From a bacterium (GTDB lineage Bacteria; Desulfobacterota; Binatia; HRBIN30; CADEER01): a stretch of DNA of 64,000 nucleotides. The notes beneath the pieces were generated by a model. It ran no database searches. It saw nothing but the letters and a program-made list of their open reading frames with translations, and had not been told where the DNA came from. The translations under genes were made by a program, and so were the position numbers. Below, in pieces: positions 32,779 through 43,038 of this stretch. Numbering within the stretch: position 1 is the first letter of the stretch; the number at the start of each line of letters is the position of its first letter. The stretch spans positions 214,286 through 278,285 of the forward strand of contig JAHBUY010000007.1 of NCBI GenBank assembly GCA_019637795.1. Direction: 5' to 3'.

Positions 32779-32972
32779 AACCTCGATACGACAAGACACC
32801 TTCACCACGGAGGCACGGAGCCACGGAGGGTGCAGCGTCGGAACGGCGGGTGGGTGCGATCCCCATGGCCATTGCTGATGGCGTTGAGGATCTCGACCCC
32901 GAACCCCCTCGTGTCCAGGTTGCTCCGTGTCTCCATGCCTCCGTGGTGAAATGTGCTCGTCATATCGGGGTT
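32779..32972. repeat. MITE-like repeat with 50-bp terminal inverted repeats
   Basis: This is a 194-bp element. Its left end (32779-32828, aacctcgatacgacaagaca...) and right end (32923-32972 inverted, aaccccgatatgacgagcac...) match at 40 of 50 positions. The shared core is ttcaccacggaggca.gga. The inner part (gggtgggtgcgatccccatg) matches the truncated copy at 14184-14315. No transposase is encoded and no flanking target duplication is obvious. Confidence 0.8.
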
Positions 32973-32988
32973 AACTGACTGGTTAGTT
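32973..32988. promoter_or_regulatory. candidate TetR-type operator
   Basis: The palindrome aactgactggttagtt has AACT...AGTT outer half-sites and an imperfect ACTGG centre, the form commonly bound by TetR dimers. It abuts the right end of the MITE, 385 bp upstream of tetR and 126 bp upstream of the rightward hydrolase gene. Binding is not shown by the sequence. Confidence 0.4.
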
Positions 32989-33113
32989 GGACCCGAAGGC
33001 CCAGCCGGAGTCAAGGTGCCCGTCCGGCGCTGCGCCACGGCGCGCGCCGCGGCGTCCGTCCCCGCCGCGATGGAGCCTTGCATCCCGGGACCCGACGCAC
33101 GTACACGAGATCG

Positions 33114-35375
33114 ATGACGACGCACTCCCTAGCGGCTCGGAGCCGCGCCGCCGCGCTGGCGCTGGCGACGCTGGCCGTGGTGATGGCGGGGCGGCCGCTG
33201 CGTGCCCAGGACTGCGCCGGCGATTGCGCGGCAACCGGCGCGGTCGGGGTGAGTGACATCCTGCGCTGCGTTGCCATCGACCTCGGGCGCAGTCCGCTCG
33301 CCGCGTGTGACGCCTGCGACGTCGATGGCGATACCCGGGTCTCTGTCGACGAGCTGGTCGCGGCGGTCGCGGCGGCGCTCGGCGGCTGCCCCGCCCCGCC
33401 GGTGGCGAGCGCCGTCGCCCGCTTCACGGTGCCCGAGGCCGGCGCCCTGGACTGGGGCGACGTGCCCTTCCCCAGCGATCTCTACCGCGACGACGCGGGC
33501 GCGATCCGCATCGGCGCGCTGCCCATCAGCGCGGCGGAGACCCCGCTGCAGCGCGCGATGCGCGACCTGCTGCAGGGGCGTGACGGCTTCTGCGCGACCT
33601 GCAACGCGTACTTCGTCATCGAGGGCGCGATCGATCCGGCCAGTCTGCCGGCCGACGACAGCCCCGGCGCCGCTGACGCCGCCCTCCTGGTCGACGTCGA
33701 TCCCGGGTCGCCGGAGCGCGGGCGCCTGATTGCCCTCCGCCTGGAATGGAACGGCGAGCGCCACCTCCTGGCCCTGCGACCGAACCCCGGGATCGCCCTG
33801 CATCGCAATCGGCGCTACGCGGCCGTCCTGACGACGGCCCTGCGAGCGGCCGACGGGAGGCCGGTCGGCGCCAGCCCGACCTTCGCCGCGGCGAAGCGAC
33901 GCCACACCAGCAGCAGCGCTCCCGCGATCGAGCGGGCGCGGACGGTCGTCGCGGCGGCGCTCGACGAGCTCGAGCGGATCGGCATCGGGCGCAACCGCAT
34001 CGTCGCCCTAGCGCCGTATACCACCGAGGACGTGACCGCCGACGTGCTCGGCACGCGGGCCGCGGTGCAGGGCGGCGCGCCGCTGCCGGTGACGATCGAC
34101 CGCTGGCGGCGCGGCGAGGAGATCGACGAGTTGCTGGGCATTCCCGGCGAAGACCGTCCCGGGATCGACGTGCCGCCGGCCGAGGGCGTGGCGGGCACCC
34201 GCGCGATCGCGCACGACGCGATCGGCGACGTCATCACGGGGGTCTTCCTGGCGCCCCGCGTCGTCACCGGAAGCGGCACCGAGATCGGCACGGCCCGGCG
34301 CGACGCGAGCGGCGCGGTGGTCGCTGGCCCGCGGCAGCCGGTGCCCTTCGTGCTCACCCTGCCGCGCGCGCCCGCGGCGCCCGCCGTCCCCCTCCTGGTC
34401 GCGCACCACGGATTCAGCGCCAGCCGCGTCACCGGCTTCGCCTCCGCCAACACGGCGGCGCGCGCCGGCTTCGCGGTGTTGGCGATCGACGCCTACCAGC
34501 ATGGCGATCGGGCCGCCTCGGCGACGGACACCCTGCACGCGATGCGCGGCAACGTGCCCGGCCCCGACGGCTTCGCCGAGACCGTGGCGCTGGACGTGAC
34601 CGGCCGCGTCTTCGGCGTCCTCGGCGCCGCGCCCGGCCTCGAGTCCTTCACCGGGTACTCGCTGGGCGCGTTCCTGCAGTTCGAGGCCGACATCGTGGCG
34701 GCGGTGCGCATCGCCCGCGACGGCGAGCTGCTGGCGGCGCTGCGCGACGCCGGCGTCGCGTCGCTGGCGGGCTTCGACCCGCGGCGCATCGGCTTCATCG
34801 GCAACTCGCTCGGCGCCGTGGTGGGCGCCGCAGTGCTCGCCGCCGAGCCCGACGTCGGCTTCGGGATCCAGAACGTGCCGCCCGGATCGATCGTCGAGAC
34901 GCTCGCCGAATCACCCGAGTTCCGGCCCCTGGTCGACTCCCTGTTCCTACCCCTGCTCGGCGTCGTCGGCCCGTTCGACGAAGTGGATCGCCATCTCCTC
35001 TTCGATCCGCTGGTCGACCTGACGCGCTGGATTCTCGAGCCGATCGACCCGCTGGCCCTCGCCCCCTACCTGCTCGCCGACCCGGTGCGTGCGGGGGGCG
35101 CGCCGGAGATCCTCTTCCAGGTGGCCGCGCTGGACGAGGTCGCGGCGCCGCGCCCGACCGCCGCGATGCTCGCCGCGACCGGCACGACGCGCGCCACCCG
35201 CTACGATCCCGCGGCGCACGGCATGCTGGAGGTGCTGGCCCAGTCGTCGCGCTACGTGCCGCCCGCCGCGCCCCCGTTCGTCCTGCGGCCGATGGAGATC
35301 GCCGTGCTGAACCCGCTCGTCGCCGAGCACGACGAGATCGAGGCCTTCCTGATCGAGCAGACGCAGTCGGAGTAG
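33114..35375 (+). CDS. secreted alpha/beta-hydrolase-like protein with dockerin-like module
   Basis: This encodes 753 residues from the ATG at 33114 (MTTHSLAARSRAAALA), with a signal peptide cleaved near RAQDC. Residues about 32-88 form a Cys-bounded tandem EF-hand-like module: CAGDCAATGAVGVSDILRCV, then CDVDGDTRVSVDELVAAVAAAL and GGCP. The rest is a large hydrolase-like region: LLVAHHGFSASRVTGFASAN and IDAYQHGDRA, then two Ser-nucleophile candidates, FTGYSLGAF and IGFIGNSLGAVVGAAVL, and a late His in DPAAHGMLEVLAQSSRY. This is similar to lipase-like extracellular proteins. The catalytic role is inferred from the GxSxG pattern only. It lies beside the tetR operon but on the other strand. Confidence 0.75.
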   Translation: MTTHSLAARSRAAALALATLAVVMAGRPLRAQDCAGDCAATGAVGVSDILRCVAIDLGRSPLAACDACDVDGDTRVSVDELVAAVAAALGGCPAPPVASAVARFTVPEAGALDWGDVPFPSDLYRDDAGAIRIGALPISAAETPLQRAMRDLLQGRDGFCATCNAYFVIEGAIDPASLPADDSPGAADAALLVDVDPGSPERGRLIALRLEWNGERHLLALRPNPGIALHRNRRYAAVLTTALRAADGRPVGASPTFAAAKRRHTSSSAPAIERARTVVAAALDELERIGIGRNRIVALAPYTTEDVTADVLGTRAAVQGGAPLPVTIDRWRRGEEIDELLGIPGEDRPGIDVPPAEGVAGTRAIAHDAIGDVITGVFLAPRVVTGSGTEIGTARRDASGAVVAGPRQPVPFVLTLPRAPAAPAVPLLVAHHGFSASRVTGFASANTAARAGFAVLAIDAYQHGDRAASATDTLHAMRGNVPGPDGFAETVALDVTGRVFGVLGAAPGLESFTGYSLGAFLQFEADIVAAVRIARDGELLAALRDAGVASLAGFDPRRIGFIGNSLGAVVGAAVLAAEPDVGFGIQNVPPGSIVETLAESPEFRPLVDSLFLPLLGVVGPFDEVDRHLLFDPLVDLTRWILEPIDPLALAPYLLADPVRAGGAPEILFQVAALDEVAAPRPTAAMLAATGTTRATRYDPAAHGMLEVLAQSSRYVPPAAPPFVLRPMEIAVLNPLVAEHDEIEAFLIEQTQSE

Positions 35376-35504
35376 CGGCGCCTCACGACCGGCGCCGCGC
35401 CGGCACCGCCCCGATGTCGTCGTTGCGCATCCTGTCGCCGGGCGTGTTCGGCGCGCACCGCGTGCAGCGACTGCCCGGGCGGGTCCCGGCGTCAGCGGTC
35501 GCGG

Positions 35505-37355
<1,851 letters not shown>

Positions 37356-37626
37356 CTCCCCTCCTCTGCTCGGGCGCGGCGGCCGATCGACAGCAGCGGC
37401 CGTGCCAACGTTCATCGGCCGATCCGCCCATGTCCCCGGGGTCGGACGGACGAACCGTCTTCGCACCGCGGCCAAGCCAGAGCGGCCACCTTCCGAAATA
37501 TGGCAGAACCGCCGCCGATGAAACGCCCCCCGGACGCCGCGACGGAAGGCCGGTCGCGGGCGAGGACGGGGCGCGGGCGCTGCGGGAACGGCGCCCGCCC
37601 GGGGATAGGGACTGCGCCGGGTCCGC

Positions 37627-38226
37627 TCAGCTCGCGTCGCAGCTCGCCAGCAGGTCGGGGATCGATTCGCCGATGCCGGGCAGACTGGTCCAGCAGGGTT
37701 GTCCACTGCTGCACTGACGCATGAAGGCCCAGTGCGTGACCTGCGAGCTCGAGCTGCCGGACGCCATCTGCATCTCGAACGCCCAGCCACCGACCTTGGT
37801 CATGCGGCCGATGCCGGTGGTGATCGAGGGCTGGCCGGCAGGGAGGCTCGTGGTGGCGGTGAACGAGATGTACACCCGCCCATCGGGCGTCACCGACCCC
37901 GCCGCATACTGGCAGGAGGTGATCGGAAAGCCCGAGAACCGCGCCGCCACCGGGCCGAAGAAATAGCCGTTGTCGTAGCGTTCGATGTGCCACACCGTCT
38001 GGTCGTCGAGCGCCGTCTGCGCCTGCGGGCTCGCGGTGTCCCACTGGTAGGCGAGCAGGTTCTCGGTCGGCACGTACCAGTACGTCCCGCCGTTCGCGGC
38101 AAGCCAGCTCCAGCGCGAGGCGTCGGCCGGCGAGCCGCCGCCCGCGGCGGGCGAGCCGCAGCCGCCGCCGGACAGGGCGAGCGCCAGCGCGAGGAACGAA
38201 AGCAGAGCCGTGCGGGGCATGGGCAT
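37627..38226 (-). CDS. predicted lipoprotein, function unknown
   Basis: This encodes 199 residues. The ATG at 38226 has GGAGGT six nt upstream, which decides the start over the ATG at 38220. The leader MPMPRTALLSFLALALALSG ends at GGGC, giving a lipidated Cys. The mature part is rich in Trp and Tyr (NGGTYWYVPTENLLAYQW, FMRQCSSGQPCWTS), with a Cys pair near the end, and looks like a single beta-rich domain. No family is recognised. It lies 271 bp upstream of the monooxygenase start on the same strand. Confidence 0.65.
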   Translation of the reverse strand: MPMPRTALLSFLALALALSGGGCGSPAAGGGSPADASRWSWLAANGGTYWYVPTENLLAYQWDTASPQAQTALDDQTVWHIERYDNGYFFGPVAARFSGFPITSCQYAAGSVTPDGRVYISFTATTSLPAGQPSITTGIGRMTKVGGWAFEMQMASGSSSSQVTHWAFMRQCSSGQPCWTSLPGIGESIPDLLASCDAS

Positions 38227-38432
38227 CACGCGACCTCCGCGCCCCACTCTGCCCGCTCCTGGGGGCCGAGCAAGCCGGAAAAAATGCGCGTGTGGCATCG
38301 AAAGCGCCCACGCTCTCGACCCGCGAGCGATCTGGTCACAGCGGCCGTGATCGCCCGCGGCTGCGCTCACCCGTGATCGGTCCTCGCGGACCGGCGGCTG
38401 GTTGCCGCGCCCCGCTGTGCTAGAGGGCGCGC

Positions 38433-38891
38433 ATGTCGCGTGCTCGCCAACTGCTCTGTCTCGCCTATGCGGCGCTGGCGCTCCTCGCCCTGGCGGCGAC
38501 CTGGAGCCAGAACGTTCACTACGTGCCCGCCGACCGCGGCCCGCTGGCGGGATTCGCGGTCGCCATGGCGCGCTTCTGGCCCGACACCCTGGCGACGCCC
38601 GCCAGCGTCTCGATCACCGTCGACATCGCCATCCTGACGCTCGCGGCGAGCGTCTTCCTGGTGCGCGAGGCGCGGCGCCTCGAGATGCGCCTGCCCTGGC
38701 TCTACGTGATCCTGGGACTGCTGGTCGCGATCAGCGTCACCTTTCCACTCTTCCTGATCGCCCGCGAGTGGCGACTGGCGCGCCGCGGCGCGCTCGGTCC
38801 CGGTCCCGGCCTGACGCGCAACGACGCCATCGCCTTCGCCGTGCTCGGCCTGGCGACCGCGATCTTCGCGCTCTGGACGATCTGGCGCTGA
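38433..38891 (+). CDS. DUF2834-family membrane protein
   Basis: This encodes 152 residues with four hydrophobic helices (about 7-24, 58-75, 88-106, 133-149). The segment SITVDIAILTLAASVFLVREARRLEMRLPWLYVILGLLV matches the DUF2834 pattern (acidic residue in helix 2, REARRL, then a Trp-Tyr helix) and is followed by TFPLFLIAREWRL. These proteins are small inner-membrane proteins sometimes seen with carotenoid or terpene genes; no function is established. It diverges from the lipoprotein gene and its stop is 12 bp from the converging dockerin-protein stop. Confidence 0.7.
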   Translation: MSRARQLLCLAYAALALLALAATWSQNVHYVPADRGPLAGFAVAMARFWPDTLATPASVSITVDIAILTLAASVFLVREARRLEMRLPWLYVILGLLVAISVTFPLFLIAREWRLARRGALGPGPGLTRNDAIAFAVLGLATAIFALWTIWR

Positions 38892-38903
38892 GCGACCGCT
38901 CGC

Positions 38904-40184
38904 TCAGCGCGACACGGCGACCTCGATCGGCGGGAAGTCGACGGCGATGGCGCGCACGCCGAGCGGCGTCCCGCTGTCCGCCTCGAACACGTGGATCCCC
39001 GGATCGCAGCCGGTGTTCACCGGGCCGGGACGACAGGGATCGGGGAAGAACAGCCGATTGCCCTGGCGGTCGATGGCGAGATCGTTGACGTGCTCCTCGG
39101 CGAAGGTGTTGTAGGTCGGCGGCATCGTGGCGCCGAAGAAGTTCAGGTGCGAGGACGGACCGGGCCCGAATTCGGTGTGGGTGATGAGCCAGTAGGCGTT
39201 CGGGCCGACGATCTCGAAGCCGCCGACCTCGGCGCCGGTGGCGATGGGAAAATCGCTGGCGACCAGTGCTTCGAGGTCAACCACTTCGTAGCCGCCGCCG
39301 CCCTGCATCAGCGGCTCGGGCTCGGCGATCCAGAGGCGCCGCGTCGCGCAGTCCACCGGCATGTCGAAGTTCGGTGGCCCGGCGAGCGCGATCGCCTGCC
39401 GCCCGTCCACCGCGGGATCGGCGTCCAGGATCTCGTCACCCGCCGGCCGGTCGAGGTCGATGGCGGCGAGTCCCGGACCCTCCGCCGTCGGCAGGCCGGA
39501 ACGGCGATCGATGCGCAGCAGTTGCGCCAGCACCAGGTGCCCGCAGTGCGCCAGGCGCAGGGTCTCGGGGGTGCCGTCGGAGTCGGCGAGCGGACGGAGA
39601 TCGATGGCGCTGCGGGCGCGGAGGCGCAGATCGATGCGCAGCAGCTCGGCGCGGCCGTACAGGCCGACGAGCGCGGTGTCGTCGTCGACGAGCGCGACGT
39701 CGCGCGGTTCGGCGCCGCGCTCGAGGGCGATCGGCTCGGCGCGCGCCAGATCGTCCGCGGCGACGATGCTGATCGCATCGTCGCTGGGATGCACGATCAG
39801 GCAGCGCCCGGCGCGGCAGCGAGCGCTGCCGATGTTCATGCCCAGGGCCGCGGTGGCGCGTACGGTCCACGGCGGCTCGAGGTCGAGCGAGGCGATATGG
39901 CCGTCGCGAGCCACCACGATCAGCCGCGGTGGCGGCGCCGGACAGCCGGCGAGCGCCGCGTTCACCGCCGCGACGAGCTCGGCGATCGTCACCGAGCCGT
40001 CGCGGTCGCGGTCGATGGCCTCGCAGCGCCCGGCACGCGCCGAGCCGAGCGCGATGTTGACCCCGAGGATCAACTCGTCGACCGAGACCGTGCCGTCGAT
40101 CCCGCAATCGCCGGCACAGGCATGGACCGGCGTCGACCACGCGGAGAGGAGACCGACCAGGAGCAGCGTGAACGCGCGCAGCAT
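38904..40184 (-). CDS. secreted beta-propeller-like protein with dockerin-like module
   Basis: This encodes 426 residues from the ATG at 40184 (MLRAFTLLLVGLLSAW). The signal peptide ends at VHACAGDC. Residues about 22-76 are the tandem EF-hand-like module: CAGDCGIDGTVSVDELILGV, NIALGSARAGRCEAIDRDRD, then GSVTIAELVAAVNAALAGCP. The remaining 345 residues show repeated short beta-strand motifs with VARDGHIASLDL, LLRIDLRLRARS and VNDLAIDRQGNRLFFPDPC, like a WD/NHL-type propeller. The C-terminal blade may be closed by IAVDFPPIEVAVS. A ligand or enzymatic role is unknown. Three secreted proteins in this region share the module. Confidence 0.78.
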   Translation of the reverse strand: MLRAFTLLLVGLLSAWSTPVHACAGDCGIDGTVSVDELILGVNIALGSARAGRCEAIDRDRDGSVTIAELVAAVNAALAGCPAPPPRLIVVARDGHIASLDLEPPWTVRATAALGMNIGSARCRAGRCLIVHPSDDAISIVAADDLARAEPIALERGAEPRDVALVDDDTALVGLYGRAELLRIDLRLRARSAIDLRPLADSDGTPETLRLAHCGHLVLAQLLRIDRRSGLPTAEGPGLAAIDLDRPAGDEILDADPAVDGRQAIALAGPPNFDMPVDCATRRLWIAEPEPLMQGGGGYEVVDLEALVASDFPIATGAEVGGFEIVGPNAYWLITHTEFGPGPSSHLNFFGATMPPTYNTFAEEHVNDLAIDRQGNRLFFPDPCRPGPVNTGCDPGIHVFEADSGTPLGVRAIAVDFPPIEVAVSR

Positions 40185-40311
40185 GGCGGGCCAGATACCA
40201 GAATCCGGCGCGGCGCGCGCCTCGCGTCGGGTTCCGCATCGACGACCCCCACCGAACGCGAACCGCGCTGAGCCGGGCCCGCTGTTTTGTGGTTGGCGGC
40301 GGCGCAATGAG

Positions 40312-40328
40312 GGTGAACGTCGTTCACC
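40312..40328. promoter_or_regulatory. perfect 8+1+8 palindrome upstream of the propeller gene
   Basis: The sequence ggtgaacg-t-cgttcacc is perfectly symmetric. A second, overlapping inverted pair (gttca...tgaac) follows at 40322-40337. It lies 128 bp upstream of the gene starting at 40184 and 55 bp after the stop of the upstream gene. It could be an operator or part of a transcript-end hairpin, although no T-run follows. Confidence 0.4.
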
Positions 40329-40382
40329 GCCGCTGAACGCCTCGCCCACCCGCGCGGGGCGCCGGCGCTGCGGGGTGCGGGC

Positions 40383-41936
40383 TCAGCTCGCCGGGCAGCC
40401 CGTCAGCGCGTTGTTCACCCCGCGCACGAGCTCGTCCACGGTCACCACGCCGTTGCCGTTGTCGTCGAAGGGCGGGCAGGCGGCGATGTCCAGGCTGCCG
40501 AGGGCGATGTTCACGCCGCGCACCAACTCGTCGACCGTGACGACGCCGTTCTCATTGCAGTCGCCGGCGCAACCCGCAAGCGGCGTCTCGCCGGGACTCG
40601 CGGTCGCCGTCGGGGAGCCGGTCACCGTGGCGGACGCTGCCGGACTGGCCGGGGACGTGGGCGATCCCGACGCAACCGGCGTCGGTGTGGGCGAAGCCGT
40701 CTGGCTCGCGGTCGGCATCGCCGACGGCGGGGTGGTCGCTTCGCCGGTTGCGGTGGGCGTCGCGGTCGGCGTCACCGACGCGGTCGGCGACGTCGTGACG
40801 GACGCCAGCGCGGAGGCGGAGGGCGTGGACGCTGACGTCGCGCTCGCCGTCGGCGGGATGCTCTGGGTCGCGGTCGCGCTGGCGCTCGGGCTCGCGGACG
40901 AGGTCGCGGTCGCCATGGCAGTGCGCGTCGACGCCGGGGTCTCCGTCGCCGTCGCGCCGCCGTCGACCGTTGCCGTCGCCGTCGACGATCCAGGCGTGTG
41001 GGACGGCTCCGATGTCCGGGTGGGCGACGGCTCCGGCGGCGAGGTGGCGGCCGGGGTCGCGGTGCCAGTGTGGGTCGGCACGAAGGTGCTGGTCGGCGGG
41101 AGGCTGGGCGTCGCCGTGGCGGTCGCGGTCGACGTTTCGCTGGGCGTGCTCGTCGGCGGGACGACCTCGGCCGACACGGCGACCAGGTCGGCGCGCGCCA
41201 GGCCGGCGTGACGGGCGGAACCGTCGTACACCATCTCCCAGGTGGCCGCCTCCGGCGCATACTCGAGCACGTCCTCGTCGTCGAACGACACGGACGCGAC
41301 CGAGCCGCTGCCGTCGAACGACAGCAGCAGATGGCCGTTGGCAAGCACGTCGATGGCGTCGAGGTCGAGGGCCGGCGCGATGCCGGCGGCCGAGCCGTCG
41401 AAGAAGGAATGGAACGAGGCGCCGTCGAAGACCACGGCGTCCTCGTCCTCGTAGGTCGTGCCGTCGAGGCGCACGGCGGTGTCGAACGAGAGGACGAGGT
41501 CGCCGCCCGACAGGGCGATGCCATCGGTGGCGACGCCGCGCGGCAGACCACGGGCGGTGGCATCGAATGCCAATTGAAACGTGCCGCCCTGCAGACGAAC
41601 CACGTCGCCGGGTCGAACGGTCAGTCCCCCCGGAAGCGCCGCTGGCGTGTCCAGCGCGAAGAGCTCGCTGCCGTCCGCGGCGCGGTGGTAGGCCAGGAGC
41701 GCGCTGCCACGGGGAATGCCGGCGATGGCCCGAACCGTCAGCCCGCCATCCGCCTCCTCGGCGACTCCATCGGGCGACAGGAGGGCGCCGTCCAGCGCCA
41801 CGGTCGTGTCGGTCGCGAACAGCAGCGCGCGCAGCGGCGTCGCCGCCCCGACGGGCGCCGCGGCGGCGAGCGCCAGCGCCGCGACACCCGCCGCGACGCG
41901 CCAGCCTCTTGCCGGAAGGGAACGGCCCAACGCCAT
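40383..41936 (-). CDS. secreted protein with Ser/Thr/Pro linker and C-terminal dockerin-like module
   Basis: This encodes 517 residues from the ATG at 41936. A signal peptide (MALGRSLPARGWRVAAGVAA...GAAT) is followed by a beta-rich N-domain (about 35-255) of repeated LDGxxLSPDG-type segments (VALDGALLSPDGVAEEADGG, VRLDGTTYEDEDAVVFDG, LLLSFDGSGSVASVSFDDED). A roughly 190-residue Ser/Thr/Pro/Ala-rich linker separates it from the C-terminal module CAGDCNENGVVTVDELVRGV, NIALG, CPPFDDNGNGVVTVDELVRG, GCPAS. The linker suggests export to the surface. The module ends the protein exactly, as a classic dockerin would. Function is unknown; the next gene upstream, 9 bp away, encodes a beta-helix protein. 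Confidence 0.75.
   Translation of the reverse strand: MALGRSLPARGWRVAAGVAALALAAAAPVGAATPLRALLFATDTTVALDGALLSPDGVAEEADGGLTVRAIAGIPRGSALLAYHRAADGSELFALDTPAALPGGLTVRPGDVVRLQGGTFQLAFDATARGLPRGVATDGIALSGGDLVLSFDTAVRLDGTTYEDEDAVVFDGASFHSFFDGSAAGIAPALDLDAIDVLANGHLLLSFDGSGSVASVSFDDEDVLEYAPEAATWEMVYDGSARHAGLARADLVAVSAEVVPPTSTPSETSTATATATPSLPPTSTFVPTHTGTATPAATSPPEPSPTRTSEPSHTPGSSTATATVDGGATATETPASTRTAMATATSSASPSASATATQSIPPTASATSASTPSASALASVTTSPTASVTPTATPTATGEATTPPSAMPTASQTASPTPTPVASGSPTSPASPAASATVTGSPTATASPGETPLAGCAGDCNENGVVTVDELVRGVNIALGSLDIAACPPFDDNGNGVVTVDELVRGVNNALTGCPAS
40575..41165 (-). repeat. low-complexity region coding for Ser/Thr/Pro linker
   Basis: This in-gene tract is built of irregular, short repeats of cgtcgcggtcgc/ggcgtc type, giving (T/S/A/P)n runs such as TATATATPS and SPTPTPVASGSP. 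It links the beta domain and the dockerin-like module. It is likely to vary in length between strains and to assemble poorly from short reads. Confidence 0.7.
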
Positions 41937-41945
41937 GCCGTCGGC

Positions 41946-42884
41946 TCAGGGACAGAGCGCGACGCCGCAGATGTTGTTGCCCAGCTTGGTGCCACCCGCC
42001 ACCTGGGGATTCCCGTTTCCTCCGTTGTTGCTGCTGGCGACGTTGTTGACGTAGCCCACCGAGGGGTCGCTCAGCACCATGCCCTGCTGCGCGTTCGACT
42101 GCGCCGTGTTGCCGATCAGCAGGCTGCCGGATCCGGCGCTGATGCCGTTGGTCGAGTTGCCCGTCGCGGCGCTGCTGGTCACCGTGCTGCCGGCCTCGAC
42201 GGCGATGCCGGTGAGCGAGTTCTGGGCCGCGGAGCAGTTGCTGACGACGGAACCGCTCGAGGCGCGAATCCCCGCCTGGCCGTTGTTGCCCGCCGTGCAG
42301 CCGGTGATCGTGCTGTTCGTGCTGGCGAAGATGCCGTTGCTGCCGTTGACCGAGCTGACGCAGCCGCGGATGACGCTCTGGCTGCCGACGTTCATGCCGT
42401 CGGCGCCGTTCGCTTCGGTGCGAACCGATTCCAGCCGGGAGCGCCCGCCGAGCAGGATGCCGACCGAGGGGAAGCCGCGCACCACGCCGTTGACGATGCG
42501 GATGCCCTGTCGGCCGGCGCCGTCGATGCCGCTCGCCGAGCCCGTCGGGCTGCACGTGATCGGTCCGCCGGCGCAGTTCGACGGTCCCTGGATCGTGAAC
42601 CCGTTGAGGTCGATGGTGACATTGTTCGTCTGGATGAGGATCGCCCCGGTGTTGGCCGGGTCGGACGCGGGAACCGTCAGGTTGCTCGTCAGCCGGTAGC
42701 TCCCCGCCTCGTTGATGCTCACCGGAAACCCCGGCGCGTCGGTGGCCACGACGCCCCCCGCCAGGGCGCGCGCCTGGTTGATCTCGATCACGCCGTCGAC
42801 GGCGCGCGCGCGCTGCGCCGACGCGGCGAACCCCCCGAGCACGGTAGCGGCCAGCAGGCCGATCCGGATCACACGCTTGTCCAT
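41946..42884 (-). CDS. secreted right-handed beta-helix protein
   Basis: This encodes 312 residues from the ATG at 42884 (MDKRVIRIGLLAATV); a GTG two codons earlier is less likely. The signal peptide ends near ARAVDG. INEAGSYRLTSNLTVPASD and NNVTIDLNGFTIQG open a run of about eight beta-helix coils (GIRIVNGVVRGFPSVGIL, SVIRGCVSSVNGSNGIF, STITGCTAGNNGQAGI, and so on), each with the typical Asn/Gly ladder. The final NICGVALCP may close the helix. Such proteins include pectate-lyase-like enzymes and surface proteins; no catalytic residues are recognisable. It is 9 bp upstream of the dockerin-linker gene on the same strand. Confidence 0.85.
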   Translation of the reverse strand: MDKRVIRIGLLAATVLGGFAASAQRARAVDGVIEINQARALAGGVVATDAPGFPVSINEAGSYRLTSNLTVPASDPANTGAILIQTNNVTIDLNGFTIQGPSNCAGGPITCSPTGSASGIDGAGRQGIRIVNGVVRGFPSVGILLGGRSRLESVRTEANGADGMNVGSQSVIRGCVSSVNGSNGIFASTNSTITGCTAGNNGQAGIRASSGSVVSNCSAAQNSLTGIAVEAGSTVTSSAATGNSTNGISAGSGSLLIGNTAQSNAQQGMVLSDPSVGYVNNVASSNNGGNGNPQVAGGTKLGNNICGVALCP

Positions 42885-43038
42885 CGTCACCCCCGCCGCC
42901 GCGCCGCGTCGCGCCCGCGCGCCGGTGCCGACGCTTCAACCACACGCGGGCTCGACCAACAAGCAGCGCGGCGGGCAGCGACTCCGGCAGCGGCCCCACC
43001 GGTTGAGGGGACGGGCAGCGGCGTGGCAGGGAGGAGGC

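Larger units (their letters stand above)
32574..33113. other. 540-bp gene-free stretch upstream of tetR
   Basis: No coding region is supported between tetR and the secreted hydrolase gene. Bases 32574-32778 show no recognisable element. A complete MITE-like repeat occupies 32779-32972, directly followed by a palindrome at 32973-32988. The remaining 33000-33113 should hold the promoter of the rightward hydrolase gene, but no clear -35/-10 pair is visible. Confidence 0.7.

Noticed and set aside
40575..41165. CRISPR-like repeat array
   Set aside because: The repeats are short, irregular and in frame; they encode a Ser/Thr/Pro linker and lack constant repeat-spacer units.
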